Positions 1 to 12,237 of a DNA stretch of 64,000 nucleotides are shown here, piece after piece (within the stretch, counting starts at the first letter, position 1; each line of letters opens with the position of its first letter). The notes under the pieces are model-generated. The model worked only from the letters and a program-made list of their open reading frames with translations, had not been told where the DNA came from and did no database searches. Location of the stretch: assembly GCF_024600715.1 (NCBI RefSeq), contig NZ_CP102332.1, positions 6,076,001 to 6,140,000 of the forward strand, given 5' to 3'. The DNA comes from Streptomyces changanensis. GTDB taxonomy: Bacteria; Actinomycetota; Actinomycetes; Streptomycetales; Streptomycetaceae. The position numbers and the translations under genes were made by a program.

Positions 1-881
1 CGCCAGTCATCCGGAAACCCCTGGAGTCGTGCCGCCTGCTCGACGGTCAGCGCCACCATGCCCTTGACGCCGAGCGAGAGGTCCCACGGGAAGTCGGGCC
101 CCGGGGGCGCGTCGGCGACGGTCCCGCCGTTCACGCGCATGCGGGCCCAGGAACGCTTCGACCCCGTCGGTCCCAAGTCGGCTCCGCCACGGTTCCAGGA
201 GCCGCCCACCAACGTCGGGGCGACCCGGTCGGCTTGTGCGGCCCAATCGGCCGCGTGGGGCCAGCCGCGCGCCCCCATGGAGGCACCCAGCGCCTCACCC
301 ACGGTGAGCGGGCGCTCGGCCGCGGGCACCGGGGTCGTGAAGTCCTCGATGGCGTCGCCCTTGAAAGCCACCAGGATCCCCTGCTTTCGGTCCTGAGGCA
401 CGCCGTGGTCCATGGCATTGAGCACGAACCAGCGGTGCCGGTATCCGAGGTGTTCGAGCTCGGTGGCGACGTAGGCGCGGATCGGCTCGTACGCCGGCCT
501 GGAGACCAGGTCGGGGACGTTCTCGATGAGCAGGGCCCGTGGCTGCACACCGTGCATAAGCATGATCGTCGCTTCGAGGACGCGGATTTCCTCCGCACTG
601 TTCTCACGAGCGACGGCCGCGTTCGCCTTGACCCGGGGGAGACCGGCGGCCAGGAGGTCCACGTCATAGGTCGCCTGATGGTCCACCGGGTCGAAGTCCA
701 GCAGGTCGGCTTCGAGGACCTTCCACTCGGGACGGTTCGCGCGCAGCGTCTCGCAGGCGACGTCGCGGTTGTCCAGGAGCATCACGGGGTCGAAGCCGGC
801 CTGCTCCAGGCCGAGCGCGAGGCCGCCGGCGCCGGCACACACGGCGAGGCAGCCGAGACGTTCGAGACGGGACTCTTCCAT
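1..881 (-). CDS. C5-cytosine DNA methyltransferase (3' end outside window)
   Basis: Read on the minus strand from the ATG at 881, the frame stays open to the window edge (293 codons), so the C-terminus is missing. It transfers methyl groups from AdoMet to cytosine C5 in DNA. Visible motifs: motif I near residue 15 (CAGAGGLALGLEQAGF), motif VI ENVPDLVS, motif VIII-like PQDRKQG, and motif X at the edge (QAARLQGFPDDW). The oddity is motif IV, where the usual Pro-Cys with the catalytic cysteine is replaced by AAGLPRVKANAA (about residues 79-90), so the cysteine is not where the family expects it. Whether this is a natural subfamily or an inactive enzyme cannot be told from the sequence. No restriction endonuclease lies directly next to it inside the window. 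Confidence 0.8.
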   Translation of the reverse strand, partial: MEESRLERLGCLAVCAGAGGLALGLEQAGFDPVMLLDNRDVACETLRANRPEWKVLEADLLDFDPVDHQATYDVDLLAAGLPRVKANAAVARENSAEEIRVLEATIMLMHGVQPRALLIENVPDLVSRPAYEPIRAYVATELEHLGYRHRWFVLNAMDHGVPQDRKQGILVAFKGDAIEDFTTPVPAAERPLTVGEALGASMGARGWPHAADWAAQADRVAPTLVGGSWNRGGADLGPTGSKRSWARMRVNGGTVADAPPGPDFPWDLSLGVKGMVALTVEQAARLQGFPDDW

Positions 882-1051
882 GATCACCGTTCGTGCTCAT
901 CGGGACACGCGACCCGGGGTGGCTGAGGCTCCCGTCCACCGCTGACGTCGAGCCGTTGCCGACGGTCGAGGCGGTCGGAGTCCTGGGCGTCGGTGATCGT
1001 ATCGTCTGACGCGGGTCGCTGACGAGCCGTCATCCTTGATGAGCTCGGGCG

Positions 1052-1771
1052 TCAGGGGCCGGGGGTGGGGTCGTCGGAGCGGCCGGTCCCGAGTCGTGAC
1101 CACTGGGGGATGGGGTGTCCGTCGCTCCGCAGGCGGATGTGATCGGCGGGAGTTCCCTGGACGCGGGGCCAGCCGGAGGGCGAGGCCTCCCACAGCTCCT
1201 GACGTCCGTACACGGTGAGGTCCATGAGCGCGTAGCTGTAGTTCATGGCCTCCACGCCGCGCAGGGTCGTCCAGTAGGTCTCGAAGACGCGGTCGCCGTC
1301 CCGTCCCGTAGGTGGCACACGAGGTGAATCATGCCGACGTGGCGGCCGACCAGGAGCGCGTCCAACGAGGGGACCGCCGAGTACCACGGGACGTCCCAGC
1401 CCATGACTAGGTGATGTCCTGCGAGTGGAGGAGGACAGCTCCTCGACCTGGGTGGTGACCCACGTGCAGCCTTCCCACTGCTCCGCCGCGGGGTGGCCGT
1501 GGCGCCACATGAGGTAGTAGGCGATGAGTTGTCGGCGCCCCTCGAACGCTTCGAGGAGGGTGACCGGTCCGTCCGGCCCGGTCAGTTCGAGGTCGGCGGC
1601 CACCTCGCCCATGGGCAGCTGCCGTCGGGCCGTGGCGATCGCGTCGCCTTCCCGGGTGTGCGCCTTCTCCCGCACCCGCAACGCGTCCAGTTCAGCCTGG
1701 AAGGCGGCCCGGTCGGACACCGCCGGCAACGTCGGCGCGCGGTCGGCCGTCCTGTTCTCCCGTTCAGTCAT
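1052..1771 (-). pseudogene. DUF899 thioredoxin-like protein, broken
   Basis: Begins with an ATG at 1771 (MTERENRTADRAP). It shows the DUF899 signature in three pieces on the minus strand: LIAYYLMWRHG and EGCTWVTTQVEELS in the first frame, MGWDVPWYSAVPSLDALLVG in a second frame (about 1415-1300), then GDRVFETYWTTLRGVEAMNY and the conserved tail back in the first frame. Between the first two pieces roughly 15 residues normally present in the family are missing, and another shift lies near 1310. The DUF899 family is thioredoxin-fold and its function is poorly known. The gene follows an arsR-like gene, a common pairing for this family. With a deletion plus two shifts it is unlikely to make the normal protein. 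Confidence 0.8.
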
Positions 1772-2047
1772 GACCTCGTCCTCTCGTCGCTCCGCCGGCC
1801 GCCTCGGGGTCGGGGTCGGGGTCGGGGTGCTCGGACAGTTGCTTGACGCGCAGCAGGCGGGTCTCCCAGGAGCGGCCGGGTCGAGTTCCCGGGCCAGCGC
1901 GCCGAGCCGTGCGCCGACGGCGAGGTGGACGACCTGGCGTCCGCGCCGCTCGGACTCGACCAACCCGACCTCGCGCAGCACCTCCAGGTGCTTGACGATC
2001 GCCTGCCGGCTCACGGGCAGGACCTTGGCCAGCGCGGACGCCGACAT
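1767..2047 (-). pseudogene. ArsR-family repressor fragment, frameshifted
   Basis: From the ATG at 2047 the frame gives a winged-helix core typical of ArsR regulators of the activator/START/DUF899 type (PVSRQAIVKHLEVLREVGL, then ESERRGRQVVHL). The usual first 30 or so residues before this helix are not recognisable upstream. Near 1880 the family-typical C-terminus (SWETRLLRVKQLSEH) is in a different frame from the DNA-binding part, so there is a frameshift as well. The second frame ends overlapping the start of the DUF899 pseudogene. Probably both belonged to one regulator-effector operon that has decayed. I see no other gene between 2048 and 2580, only very GC-rich sequence with shadow ORFs. 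Confidence 0.7.
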
Positions 2048-2580
2048 CGGGGTGGGTTGCAGGTCTCTCGTTGAATCCGCCGGCACATCCGCCGGGAGGG
2101 GGCTGCGGGAGCCGGATGCACGGCCTTGTTGCCCGCTGATGGTGATCTCCGCGGGCGGGGGAGGGGGTGGTGTCGTCGTCCGCGCTCGTTCCCGTCGATC
2201 GGCCGAGGACGGGGCGCCCCCTCGCTGGTCGCGCCGGCTGGTAGCGGGGTTCGTCGAGCGGGGTTCGTCGAACCGGGACCGAATGGCGGACGCGCGTACC
2301 GCGGCCGAGCCGGGCACCCCGGTACGGAGCGTGCGGCGGAGGGCGCGCGGTGCATCGACCCGTGCCCTCGCAGGGTGGTGGGCGCGTACCGGGTGTCGGT
2401 CGAAGGGCCGACACCCGCTCTCCGGCGCGCGGGGTGTCCCGACGGCGCCCAGGGGCGTCGGGCCGGCGCCTCGGCGCCCTGTGCGGACGGGAGGGGCGGC
2501 GGGGGCGCGCGGGGCGCCGGTGTCCGCCGCGGGATGGCGACGTGACGGGGCCGGGCGGTGGGCGGGCCGGGGGGTGCGGC

Positions 2581-2613
2581 GGAGGCCGTGCCGCGTGGTG
2601 CGGCACGGCCTCC
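2581..2613 (-). terminator. Hairpin downstream of icd
   Basis: Perfect 14-bp inverted repeat (GGAGGCCGTGCCGC and its complement) around a 5-nt loop. It starts 18 bp beyond the icd stop codon on the minus strand. There is no clear U-tract, as is usual for GC-rich actinobacterial terminators. Confidence 0.75.
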
Positions 2614-2631
2614 GGGCGGGGCTGGGCGGGG

Positions 2632-5102
<2,471 letters not shown>

Positions 5103-6087
5103 ATGGACCTGGAGCTGCGGCACCTGAAGACGGTCCGGGCGATCGCCGACGCCGGCAGTCTCACCAAGGCCGCGACCGCCCTCGGGCTCGCCCAGCCCGC
5201 CCTGAGCGCCCAGCTGAAACGGATCGAACGCACGCTGGGAGGGGCGCTGTTCGAACGGGGCCGGCACGGCGTGCGGGCCACGCCCCTCGGCGAGCTCGTC
5301 CTGGAGCGGGCCAGGGTCGTCCTGCCCGCCGTCAGCGACCTCCAGCGGGACGCCGTGCGGTTCGCCCGGGCCGCCGCCGGGGGCCCCGGCGAGGCCCGCT
5401 TCCGGCTGGGCGGTACGCACGGCCCCCTTCTCGGCGCCCTGGTCGACCGGCTCGCCGCCGCGCACCCGGGCGCCGCCGTCACCACCCACACCTCCTGGTC
5501 CGAGCGCGAGATCGCCGCCTGCACCGCCGACGGCCGCCTCGACTACGCCCTCATCGGCACCTGCGGCACCAGCGCCCCGCCCGAGAGCGACCGCCTGGCC
5601 TGGCGGGAGATCGCCACGGACCCCGTCTTCGTGATGCTCCCGACCGGGCACCCGCTCGCCACCCACGACCGGGTCGACCTCGCCGACCTCGCCGGCGCCG
5701 CCTGGGCCGACGTACCCGGCGACGGCTGCTTCGCGGACTGCTTCCACGCCGCCTGCGCCCGCGCCGGCTTCACCCCCACCCGGGTGTACGAGACGGAGAC
5801 CGCCTCCTGTGTCCACCTGGTGCAGGTCCCGGGCCGTGGGCCTCTGCCGGGCCACCTTCCCCGACACCACGGGGCTGGTCACCCGGCCGCTCACCGGCAC
5901 GCCGCTCGTCTGGCGGCACCTCATCGGCTGGCACCCCGCCGCGCCCGCCGCGCACGCGGCGCCCGCCGTCCTCGCGCAGGCGCGCGCGGCCCACGCCGCG
6001 GCGGCGGAGCGCAGCCGGAGTTACGCCGCCTGGCGGGCTTCGGCGTCTTCCATAACGCCGAACAGAGGGAAAAACGACATCTTCTGA
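5103..6087 (+). pseudogene. LysR-family regulator with a frameshift
   Basis: The ATG at 5103 begins a classic LysR protein: winged HTH in residues 1-60 (LRHLKTVRAIADAGSLTKAA, ALSAQLKRIERTLGG) and a substrate-binding domain up to YETETASCVHLVQ. At about 5825-5835 the frame breaks: the continuation expected for the family (GLCRATFPDTTGLVTRPLTG, LVWRHLIGWHP) lies in the +1-shifted frame ending at 6087. In the original frame, translation instead stays open straight through into the protease gene downstream. A small indel in a GC run explains it; it could be a sequencing error or a true mutation. If intact the protein would be about 325 residues. Confidence 0.8.
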
Positions 6088-6146
6088 GGGGCTTTCGGCA
6101 ACACCTACGGTTTCGGGACCCCCACCGATTCCGAGGAGAACACCTG

Positions 6147-7526
6147 ATGCTCCACAGACACGCCAGAGCCGCGTGTACCGCCGCCCTCACCGCCGTCGGC
6201 GCGCTCGTCCTCACCGGCCTCCCGGGCGTGGCGGCCGCCGAGCCCGCCCCGCCGACCGCCCCCTCCGCGGCCGCGAGCATGGGCGCCGACAAGCCGTCCC
6301 CCGACGTGGTCGCCGCGATGCAGCGCGACCTCGGCCTGACCGCGGCCCAGGCGCAGCGGCGCCTGGTCAACGAGGCCGAGGCCGGTGCCCTCGCCGGCCG
6401 CCTCGGCGGCGCGCTCGGCACCCGGTACGCGGGCGCGTGGGTCAGCGGCGCCGAGTCCGCGACCCTCACCGTGGCCACCACCGACCGGGCCGACGCCGCC
6501 GTGATCCGCGAGGCGGGGGCGCAGGCGCAGGTCGTCCGGCACACCCTCGCCGAGCTGGACGCCGCGAAGACCGCCCTGGACCGGGCCGCGACGGGCAACA
6601 GCACCCTCGACATGCCGGTCTGGTACGTGGACCCCCGCACCAACCTGGTCACCGTGCGGGCCGTCAAGCGGGACGCCGCCGAGGCGGTCATCAAGGCGTC
6701 CGGCGTCGACCGGTCCCTCATCCGGGTGGAGGCGTCCGCCGAGCGGCCCCGGCCCCTGTACGACATCCGCGGCGGCGACGCGTTCCACATGGGCGGCGGG
6801 CGCTGCTCCGTCGGCTTCGCCATCACCAAGGGGACCCAGCACGGCTTCGCGACGGCCGGCCACTGCGGCCGGGCGGGCACCGCCACCACCGGCTACAACC
6901 AGGTCGCGCAGGGCAGCTTCCAGGCGTCGACCTTCCCCAGCCGTGACATGGCCTGGGTGGCCACCAACACGAACTGGCTCTCGACCCCCTACGTCAAGGG
7001 CCAGGCCGGCCAGAACGTGCAGGTCACCGGCTCCACGCAGGCCGTCGTCGGCGCGTCGATCTGCCGGTCGGGCTCCACCACCGGCTGGCACTGCGGCACG
7101 ATCCAGCAGCACAACACGAGCGTCACCTACCCCGAGGGCACCGTCAGCGGCGTCACCCGGACCACGGTGTGCGCCGAGCCCGGCGACTCGGGCGGCTCGT
7201 ACATCTCCGGCAGCCAGGCCCAGGGCGTCACCTCGGGCGGCTCGGGCAACTGCACCTCCGGCGGCACCACCTTCTACCAGCCGGTCAACCCGATCCTGCA
7301 GACGTACGGGCTGACGCTCACCACCTCCACGGGCCCCGGTGAGCCGGACCCGGAGGAGCCGGGCCCGGGGGAGCCGGAGCCGGGCGGCACGTGGGCCAAG
7401 GGGGCCGTCTACGCGGCCGGCGACCAGGTCACGTACGGCGGCGCGAAGTACCGCTGCCTCCAGGCCCACCAGGCCCAGGCGGGCTGGGAGCCGCCGAACG
7501 TGCCCGCCCTGTGGCAGCGCCTCTGA
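6147..7526 (+). CDS. Secreted streptogrisin-type serine protease with chitin-binding domain
   Basis: 459 residues from the ATG at 6147, which has GAGGAG 10 bp upstream. Parts in order: signal peptide (about 1-31, ending VAAAEP), an alpha-lytic-protease-type propeptide (about 45-200), an S1-family catalytic domain with His239 (TAGHC), Asp267 (SRDMAW) and Ser348 (PGDSGGS), a Pro/Glu-rich linker (about 395-414), and a C-terminal carbohydrate-binding module of the CBM5/12 type with its aromatic residues (residues 415-459; WAKGAVYAAGDQVTY). This matches streptogrisin C-like proteases. The propeptide folds the enzyme and is removed after export; the terminal domain likely tethers it to chitin. The upstream reading frame is open into this gene only because of the lysR frameshift. 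Confidence 0.93.
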   Translation: MLHRHARAACTAALTAVGALVLTGLPGVAAAEPAPPTAPSAAASMGADKPSPDVVAAMQRDLGLTAAQAQRRLVNEAEAGALAGRLGGALGTRYAGAWVSGAESATLTVATTDRADAAVIREAGAQAQVVRHTLAELDAAKTALDRAATGNSTLDMPVWYVDPRTNLVTVRAVKRDAAEAVIKASGVDRSLIRVEASAERPRPLYDIRGGDAFHMGGGRCSVGFAITKGTQHGFATAGHCGRAGTATTGYNQVAQGSFQASTFPSRDMAWVATNTNWLSTPYVKGQAGQNVQVTGSTQAVVGASICRSGSTTGWHCGTIQQHNTSVTYPEGTVSGVTRTTVCAEPGDSGGSYISGSQAQGVTSGGSGNCTSGGTTFYQPVNPILQTYGLTLTTSTGPGEPDPEEPGPGEPEPGGTWAKGAVYAAGDQVTYGGAKYRCLQAHQAQAGWEPPNVPALWQRL

Positions 7527-8344
7527 GGCTCGGCCGGGAGGGCTGCAGAAACGTCACGCCTGGGGGAGTGGGACGGGCCGAGCGGTGGCTCCGCACGGGC
7601 GGCGGGCCCGTGGGCCCGGCCCCGGGCCGGGGCCGGCCAGTGCCGGTCAGGTGCCGGGACGGGGCCGTGAGGCACCGGCGGGCCCCGTGAGACGACGGCC
7701 CGGAGCCGGGGCCCCCCGAGGTGCCCGGGAGCGGGGGTCCATGAGGCGCCCCGGTGCGACAGTGGTGCGGACGGCCAGGGGCGGCGCCGCACCACCGCAC
7801 CGCACCGGGGAACCAAGCCGGGGCGGGAGGCGTGTCGGGGCCCGGTCCCCGACCCGCGCCCGCCCCGGCGGGTGACGGCCCCCGGGTGGCGGGGGCCTTG
7901 CCCCCGGGGGCCCAGCCGGTGGGTGCCCCGGGACCGGACGGAAGGGGGCGCGGGCCGTGCCCCGGCCCAGGCGCGTGGGTGACCGCCTGCGCCGGGCCGG
8001 CCCGGCGAATGCGCCCCCGGCGTGCCACGACCACCACCGCACCGGCCCCCGCTCCCCGCGTGGCGCCGGAGGCGGTGGTGCGCCGCGGCGTCCGCCCGGG
8101 CGTGCCGCGCCCTCGGTGACAGGGGCGCGGCCGGGGGCCGCGCGTACCGGTGGGGTTGGGACCACCGGTACGCGCGGAACTCCTCCGGCGGACGTGCCGC
8201 CGACCGGGGCGGGCAGGGCGGCACGGCGACCGGGGTGGACCGGGCGACCGGGGACGACCGGGGGAGGAGGGGGGAGGCGGCTGACTCGTCCGTGCAGACG
8301 CCCGCGCGTTGCCGTGGACCGGGCCATCACGACAGGCTGGAGGC
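7527..8344. other. Gene-free stretch
   Basis: About 800 bp of extremely GC-rich sequence. Every frame is open over long distances, but no frame gives a recognisable protein, and none has a coherent start and ribosome-binding site. I see nothing that I can name here. Confidence 0.4.
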
Positions 8345-8726
8345 ATGACGCGCACCGCTCCCCGAGTCCACCTGCGCCGCGTGTACGAGCCGCCGGACCC
8401 CGATGACGGCGTGCGCGTGCTGGTCGACCGGCTCTGGCCGCGCGGACTGGCCACAGCGGACGCCCACGTCGACGAGTGGCCCAAGTCCCTCACCCCGTCC
8501 ACGGAGCTGCGGCGCTGGTTCCACGCCGCCGACGGCCCGCCCGACGAGGTGTTCCGGGAGTTCCGGCACCGGTACGAGGCGGAGCTCGCCGAGCCGGACC
8601 CCGCCGAGGCCCTGGACCGGGTCCGCGCGCTCGCACGGCAGGGCCCCCCTCACCCTCCTCACCGCGGCCAGGGAACCGGAGCGCAGCCATGCCTCCGTCC
8701 TACGGGACCTGCTCGGCGCGGAGTGA
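8345..8726 (+). pseudogene. DUF488 family protein with a C-run frameshift
   Basis: ATG at 8345 with GGAGG just upstream. The first 100 residues are a typical DUF488 protein (VDRLWPRGLATADAHVDEWP, STELRRWF, FREFRHRYEAEL). In a run of six C at about 8643-8648 the frame slips: the expected ending PLTLLTAAREPERSHASVLR continues in the next frame to the stop at 8726. One extra C accounts for it exactly, so a sequencing or assembly error is as likely as a real mutation. The intact protein would be about 126 residues. The family has no firmly established biochemical role. Confidence 0.8.
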
Positions 8727-8995
8727 CCGCACTCACGGGCCCCCGGCCCCGCTCGCCGTCGGGCCCCCGCCCCGCCCTCGCGCCGGGTCCGCCGCGCGTG
8801 CCGACGCGGCCCGTGGTGGCGGGTGGCGGTGGCGGGTGGCTTGACGTGTCACGGGCGGCGGCTGTCAGGCGGCGCGTGGGCCGGGCGACGCCGCGGTGAC
8901 GGTCACACGACGGCAGGGGGCGGCGCCGTCCTCGGCGCGGCAGCCTCCGAGGCGCACGCCGCGCGGGGTGACAGCGCGCCGCGGGCCGGGGCGAG

Positions 8996-9517
8996 TCAGT
9001 GCGCCGTCAACCGTGGTGCCTCGGTGACCGGGTCGACGGTGACCGCTCCTCCCTCCGCCCCGGCGCCCTCGGTCAGCCGCTCCGCGAGCCCGCGGGCCCA
9101 CCGCGCCAGACCGGCCGTGTCGACACCGTGCGGCCCCCGCCCGCCGGTCCCGTACGGGGCGATACGGTCCGCGCCGCGCAGCAGCAGCCGCACGCCCCCG
9201 ACGGTGTTGCCCCGCGCGGCGTGCGTCAGACCCACCGCGAGCTGCGCCAAGCCGCGCCACAGCTCACGTTCCGGCCCGCGGCCCTCGTCGCCGCACGTCT
9301 TCCACGCGTCCTCCAGCACCTCGTGCGCGTGGAACGGCATGCCCGCGTCCAGCAGCCGCTGGGCCTCCCGCAGGCTGTCCTCCGGGGCGCGCACCACACC
9401 CTCCGGCTGCCGCTCCACTCCCGGCGCCCCGTACGGCAGCGGCCTCCCCAGGCCGTCCCGGGGCCGGGCGCTGCGGGCGCGCCCCTCGTCGTCGCGGTCC
9501 CTCCGAGCCCTCTCCAT
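8996..9517 (-). CDS. DUF309 domain protein
   Basis: I chose the ATG at 9517 (MERARRDRDDEGRARS) rather than one 14 codons upstream, whose extra residues look like intergenic sequence. The domain is at about residues 45-115: an alpha-helical DUF309 fold with the conserved FHAHEVLEDAWK, the ELWRGLAQLAVGLTHAARGN helix and the LLLRGADRI repeat. The conserved H/E/W cluster of DUF309 is intact. The family is widespread in actinobacteria; its function is unknown. The gene stands alone, upstream of and divergent from the tRNA-Pro gene. Confidence 0.85.
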   Translation of the reverse strand: MERARRDRDDEGRARSARPRDGLGRPLPYGAPGVERQPEGVVRAPEDSLREAQRLLDAGMPFHAHEVLEDAWKTCGDEGRGPERELWRGLAQLAVGLTHAARGNTVGGVRLLLRGADRIAPYGTGGRGPHGVDTAGLARWARGLAERLTEGAGAEGGAVTVDPVTEAPRLTAH

Positions 9518-9744
9518 CCGCCCATTGTCACCCCGGCGGCCCGTCCCACACCCGTCCACCGCCGACGGCCCCCTCGGTGGCGTGCCGCGGCCCCCGCGCG
9601 CGGCCGGGCCCTGTCCGGTACAAGGCTCGCGAGCGGCGCGGTGAGGAGCGGCCCCCGTGTCCGGCCGGGCCCTGTCCGAGCCGTCGGCGGAGTGGGGTAA
9701 TGTTCTCTTGCGTGCTCACCCGGCGGGAGTCGGACCGAGCGCAC

Positions 9745-9818
<74 letters not shown>

Positions 9819-9839
9819 CTCGAAAGAGTCGCAGGTCAG

Positions 9840-9869
9840 GGGCCGTTTCAGAGCGATCTGAAACGGCCC
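9840..9869 (+). terminator. Terminator after tRNA-Pro
   Basis: Perfect 13-bp stem (GGGCCGTTTCAGA / TCTGAAACGGCCC) with the tetraloop GCGA, followed by TTTGATCGTTT. A near-textbook intrinsic terminator 21 bp after the tRNA. Confidence 0.9.
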
Positions 9870-9872
9870 TTT

Positions 9873-10434
9873 GATCGTTTCGGGGCTGGCTGGCGACCGG
9901 TGGGAGACCTTGCCTTCACCGCGTCGGCGGGCCATCACGATCCGGCTCGGCAGGGACCGTGCGCGCGCAGCACGCCGAGCTGGGCCGAAAGGGCGGCACC
10001 GGCGGCGGTGATCTTGCACGTCGGGGCCGGCGGGGCCGTTTCCCTCGGGGCGACAGGAGCCGGCGGGGCCACACAGCGTGGCGGTGACCCAGGGTGTGGT
10101 CGCGGCGCGCGCACCAGGAACGGATGGCACAGGAAGACGTCGCCCGGGGACCAGTGGCGAGGATGAGTGGCCGGTCGCCGGGCGCCGCCGGCAGATCGGG
10201 CGCGAGGGCCGGTCGGTTCGCCCCGTCCCCCCGGGTGCTCCTCCCGCACCTTCGACACGTCACGGTGCGTCCCGACCCGGGATCCGGGTCGGGACGCCGG
10301 TGAGGGCTGTCGTTCAGCCCGTGCCCGACCCTTCCGGTGTCCGGGAGTGTCGAGCGGTCCGGTCCGCAGAGGCGCCGCGGCACCTGGTCAGCCAGGCTGC
10401 GGCGGTGTCGGACTCTCCGCCAGGTGGTGGGGGG
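9873..10434. other. Gene-free stretch with one hairpin
   Basis: No convincing gene. The one clear structure is a perfect inverted repeat at 10268-10296: 13-bp arms (CGTCCCGACCCGG) around GAT. It could be a terminator or a relic. The rest is shadow ORFs only. Confidence 0.4.
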
Positions 10435-10647
10435 TCAGGGTGCGGGGACGGCCTTGGCACGGGGGTTGCGCTCGAAGACCGACCAGAACGAGGACGAGCA
10501 GTAGGTGCAGTCGGGGCCGAAGTACAGGCCACGCGCCTGCTCGTCACGCATGAGGTGGAAGCGGAACCACGCGGTGACGGGGCCGTGCAAGGCGGTTATG
10601 CCGTAGTGGTCGGCGCCGCGTTGTTCGGCGTAGACGGCCGGCACCTG
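10435..10647 (-). pseudogene. C-terminal fragment of an alpha/beta hydrolase
   Basis: About 70 residues ending at 10435 read as the end of a secreted or cytosolic alpha/beta hydrolase: GADHYGITALHGPVTAWFRF, then LYFGPDCTYCSSSFWSVFER. The ADH segment with an invariant His and the two-cysteine CTYC ending resemble the C-termini of actinobacterial lipase/cutinase-like proteins. Upstream of about residue 58 of the open frame there is no hydrolase core; the sequence runs straight into the promoter area of the MFS gene. A 5' deletion is the simplest reading. Family assignment is by general pattern and is moderate. Confidence 0.5.
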
Positions 10648-10854
10648 GGTGGCCTGGCCGGCCCGCGCCCCCGCCCAGGGAACTGCCCAGCCACACGGTG
10701 CGGCAGAGGCCCCGCGCGACCCGATATGGCTGCGGCGAGGACACCCCCGCAGGATCAGTGTTCGCCCCGCACATAACGGATGGCGGGCCAAGGATCCCAC
10801 TCTGGTGCCAGACCGCACACGACGTCAGCCACCGTCCCGAAAGTGGTGCTTCCC

Positions 10855-12237
10855 ATGCCGTCCCCACCCTCAGCACAGCCCCAGGCCCCCGGCGACCTGA
10901 AGAAGATCGTGGCCGCCAGCCTCATCGGCACCACCATCGAGTGGTACGACTTCTTCCTCTACGGCGCGGCCGCCGCACTCGTGTTCAACAAGCTCTTCTT
11001 CCCCGACTCCGATCCCCTGGTCGGTACGCTCCTGTCGTTCCTGACCTACGCCGTCGGCTTCGTCGCCCGCCCCATCGGCGCCCTCGTCTTCGGCCACTTC
11101 GGCGACCGGTTGGGCCGCAAGAAACTCCTGGTGTACAGCCTGCTGATGATGGGTGGCGCGACCTTCCTGATCGGTCTGCTCCCCACCCACGCCACCGTCG
11201 GCTCGGCCGCCCCCCTGCTGCTCACCGCGCTGCGCCTGGTCCAGGGATTCGCCCTGGGCGGCGAATGGGGCGGCGCGGTGCTGCTGGTGGCGGAGCACGG
11301 AGACGCCGGACGGCGCGGCTTTTGGGCCTCGTGGCCGCAGACCGGGGCGCCGGCGGGGCAGTTGCTGGCCACAGGCGTCCTCGCCACGCTGACGGCGACG
11401 CTGTCGGACGCGGCGTTCGACTCCTGGGGGTGGCGGGTGCCGTTCCTGCTGTCCGGCGCGCTGGTCCTCGTCGGACTGTGGATCCGGCTCTCCGTGGACG
11501 AGTCGCCCGTGTTCAAGGCCGCCCTCGCAGCAGCCGAACGACGCAAGGCCGAACGAGCCCCCCGCGAGAAGCCGCCCATACTCGCCGTCCTGCGCGACCA
11601 CTGGCGAGATGTCCTCATCGCCATGGGCACCCGCATGGCGGAGAACATCTCCTACTACGTCGTCACCGCATTCATCCTCGTGTACGCGACCGAACACGCC
11701 GGCACGAGCAAACAGGCCGCACTCAACGCCGTCCTGATCGCATCCGCCGTCCACTTCGTGACCATCCCCTTGTGGGGTGCCCTCTCGGACAAGCTCGGAC
11801 GACGCCCCGTCTACCTTATTGGCGCCCTCGGCACGGGAATCTGGATCCACCCGTTCTTCACCCTGGTCGACCGGCAGTCATTCGCGGCAATGCTCACAGC
11901 CGTCACCGTGGCGCTCCTCTTCCACGGCGCGATGTACGCCCCACAGGCGGCCTTCTTCTCCGAACTGTTCGCCACCCGCATGCGCTACTCCGGAGCGTCG
12001 ATCGGCGCACAGTTCTCGTCCGTGGCCGCCGGCGCCCCGGCCCCGCTCATCGCCACCGCCCTGCTCGCCGAGTACGACAGCGCCACGCCGATCGTCCTGT
12101 ACGTCATGGCCGCCGTCCTGCTCACCGTCATCGCCCTCGGCTGCGCCAAGGAGACCCGTAACCGTGATCTCTCGGACACGGAAGCCCACGAATCCGAACC
12201 GGCACCGGCCGGTGACCAACCGGTTCGTACGGCTTGA
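10855..12237 (+). CDS. MHS-family (MFS) metabolite:proton symporter
   Basis: 460 residues from the ATG at 10855. Twelve membrane segments are visible. MHS hallmarks are present: IGTTIEWYDFFLYG at the start of TM1, the inter-TM2/3 loop GHFGDRLGRKK, RLVQGFALGGEWGG in TM4, and the central loop ending at LRDHWRDVLIAMGTRM. The family imports organic acids, osmolytes or shikimate with protons (ProP, KgtP, ShiA relatives); the substrate cannot be read from the sequence. It stands alone, with no enzyme gene beside it to suggest a substrate. The 5' flank contains the hydrolase fragment. Confidence 0.9.
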   Translation: MPSPPSAQPQAPGDLKKIVAASLIGTTIEWYDFFLYGAAAALVFNKLFFPDSDPLVGTLLSFLTYAVGFVARPIGALVFGHFGDRLGRKKLLVYSLLMMGGATFLIGLLPTHATVGSAAPLLLTALRLVQGFALGGEWGGAVLLVAEHGDAGRRGFWASWPQTGAPAGQLLATGVLATLTATLSDAAFDSWGWRVPFLLSGALVLVGLWIRLSVDESPVFKAALAAAERRKAERAPREKPPILAVLRDHWRDVLIAMGTRMAENISYYVVTAFILVYATEHAGTSKQAALNAVLIASAVHFVTIPLWGALSDKLGRRPVYLIGALGTGIWIHPFFTLVDRQSFAAMLTAVTVALLFHGAMYAPQAAFFSELFATRMRYSGASIGAQFSSVAAGAPAPLIATALLAEYDSATPIVLYVMAAVLLTVIALGCAKETRNRDLSDTEAHESEPAPAGDQPVRTA

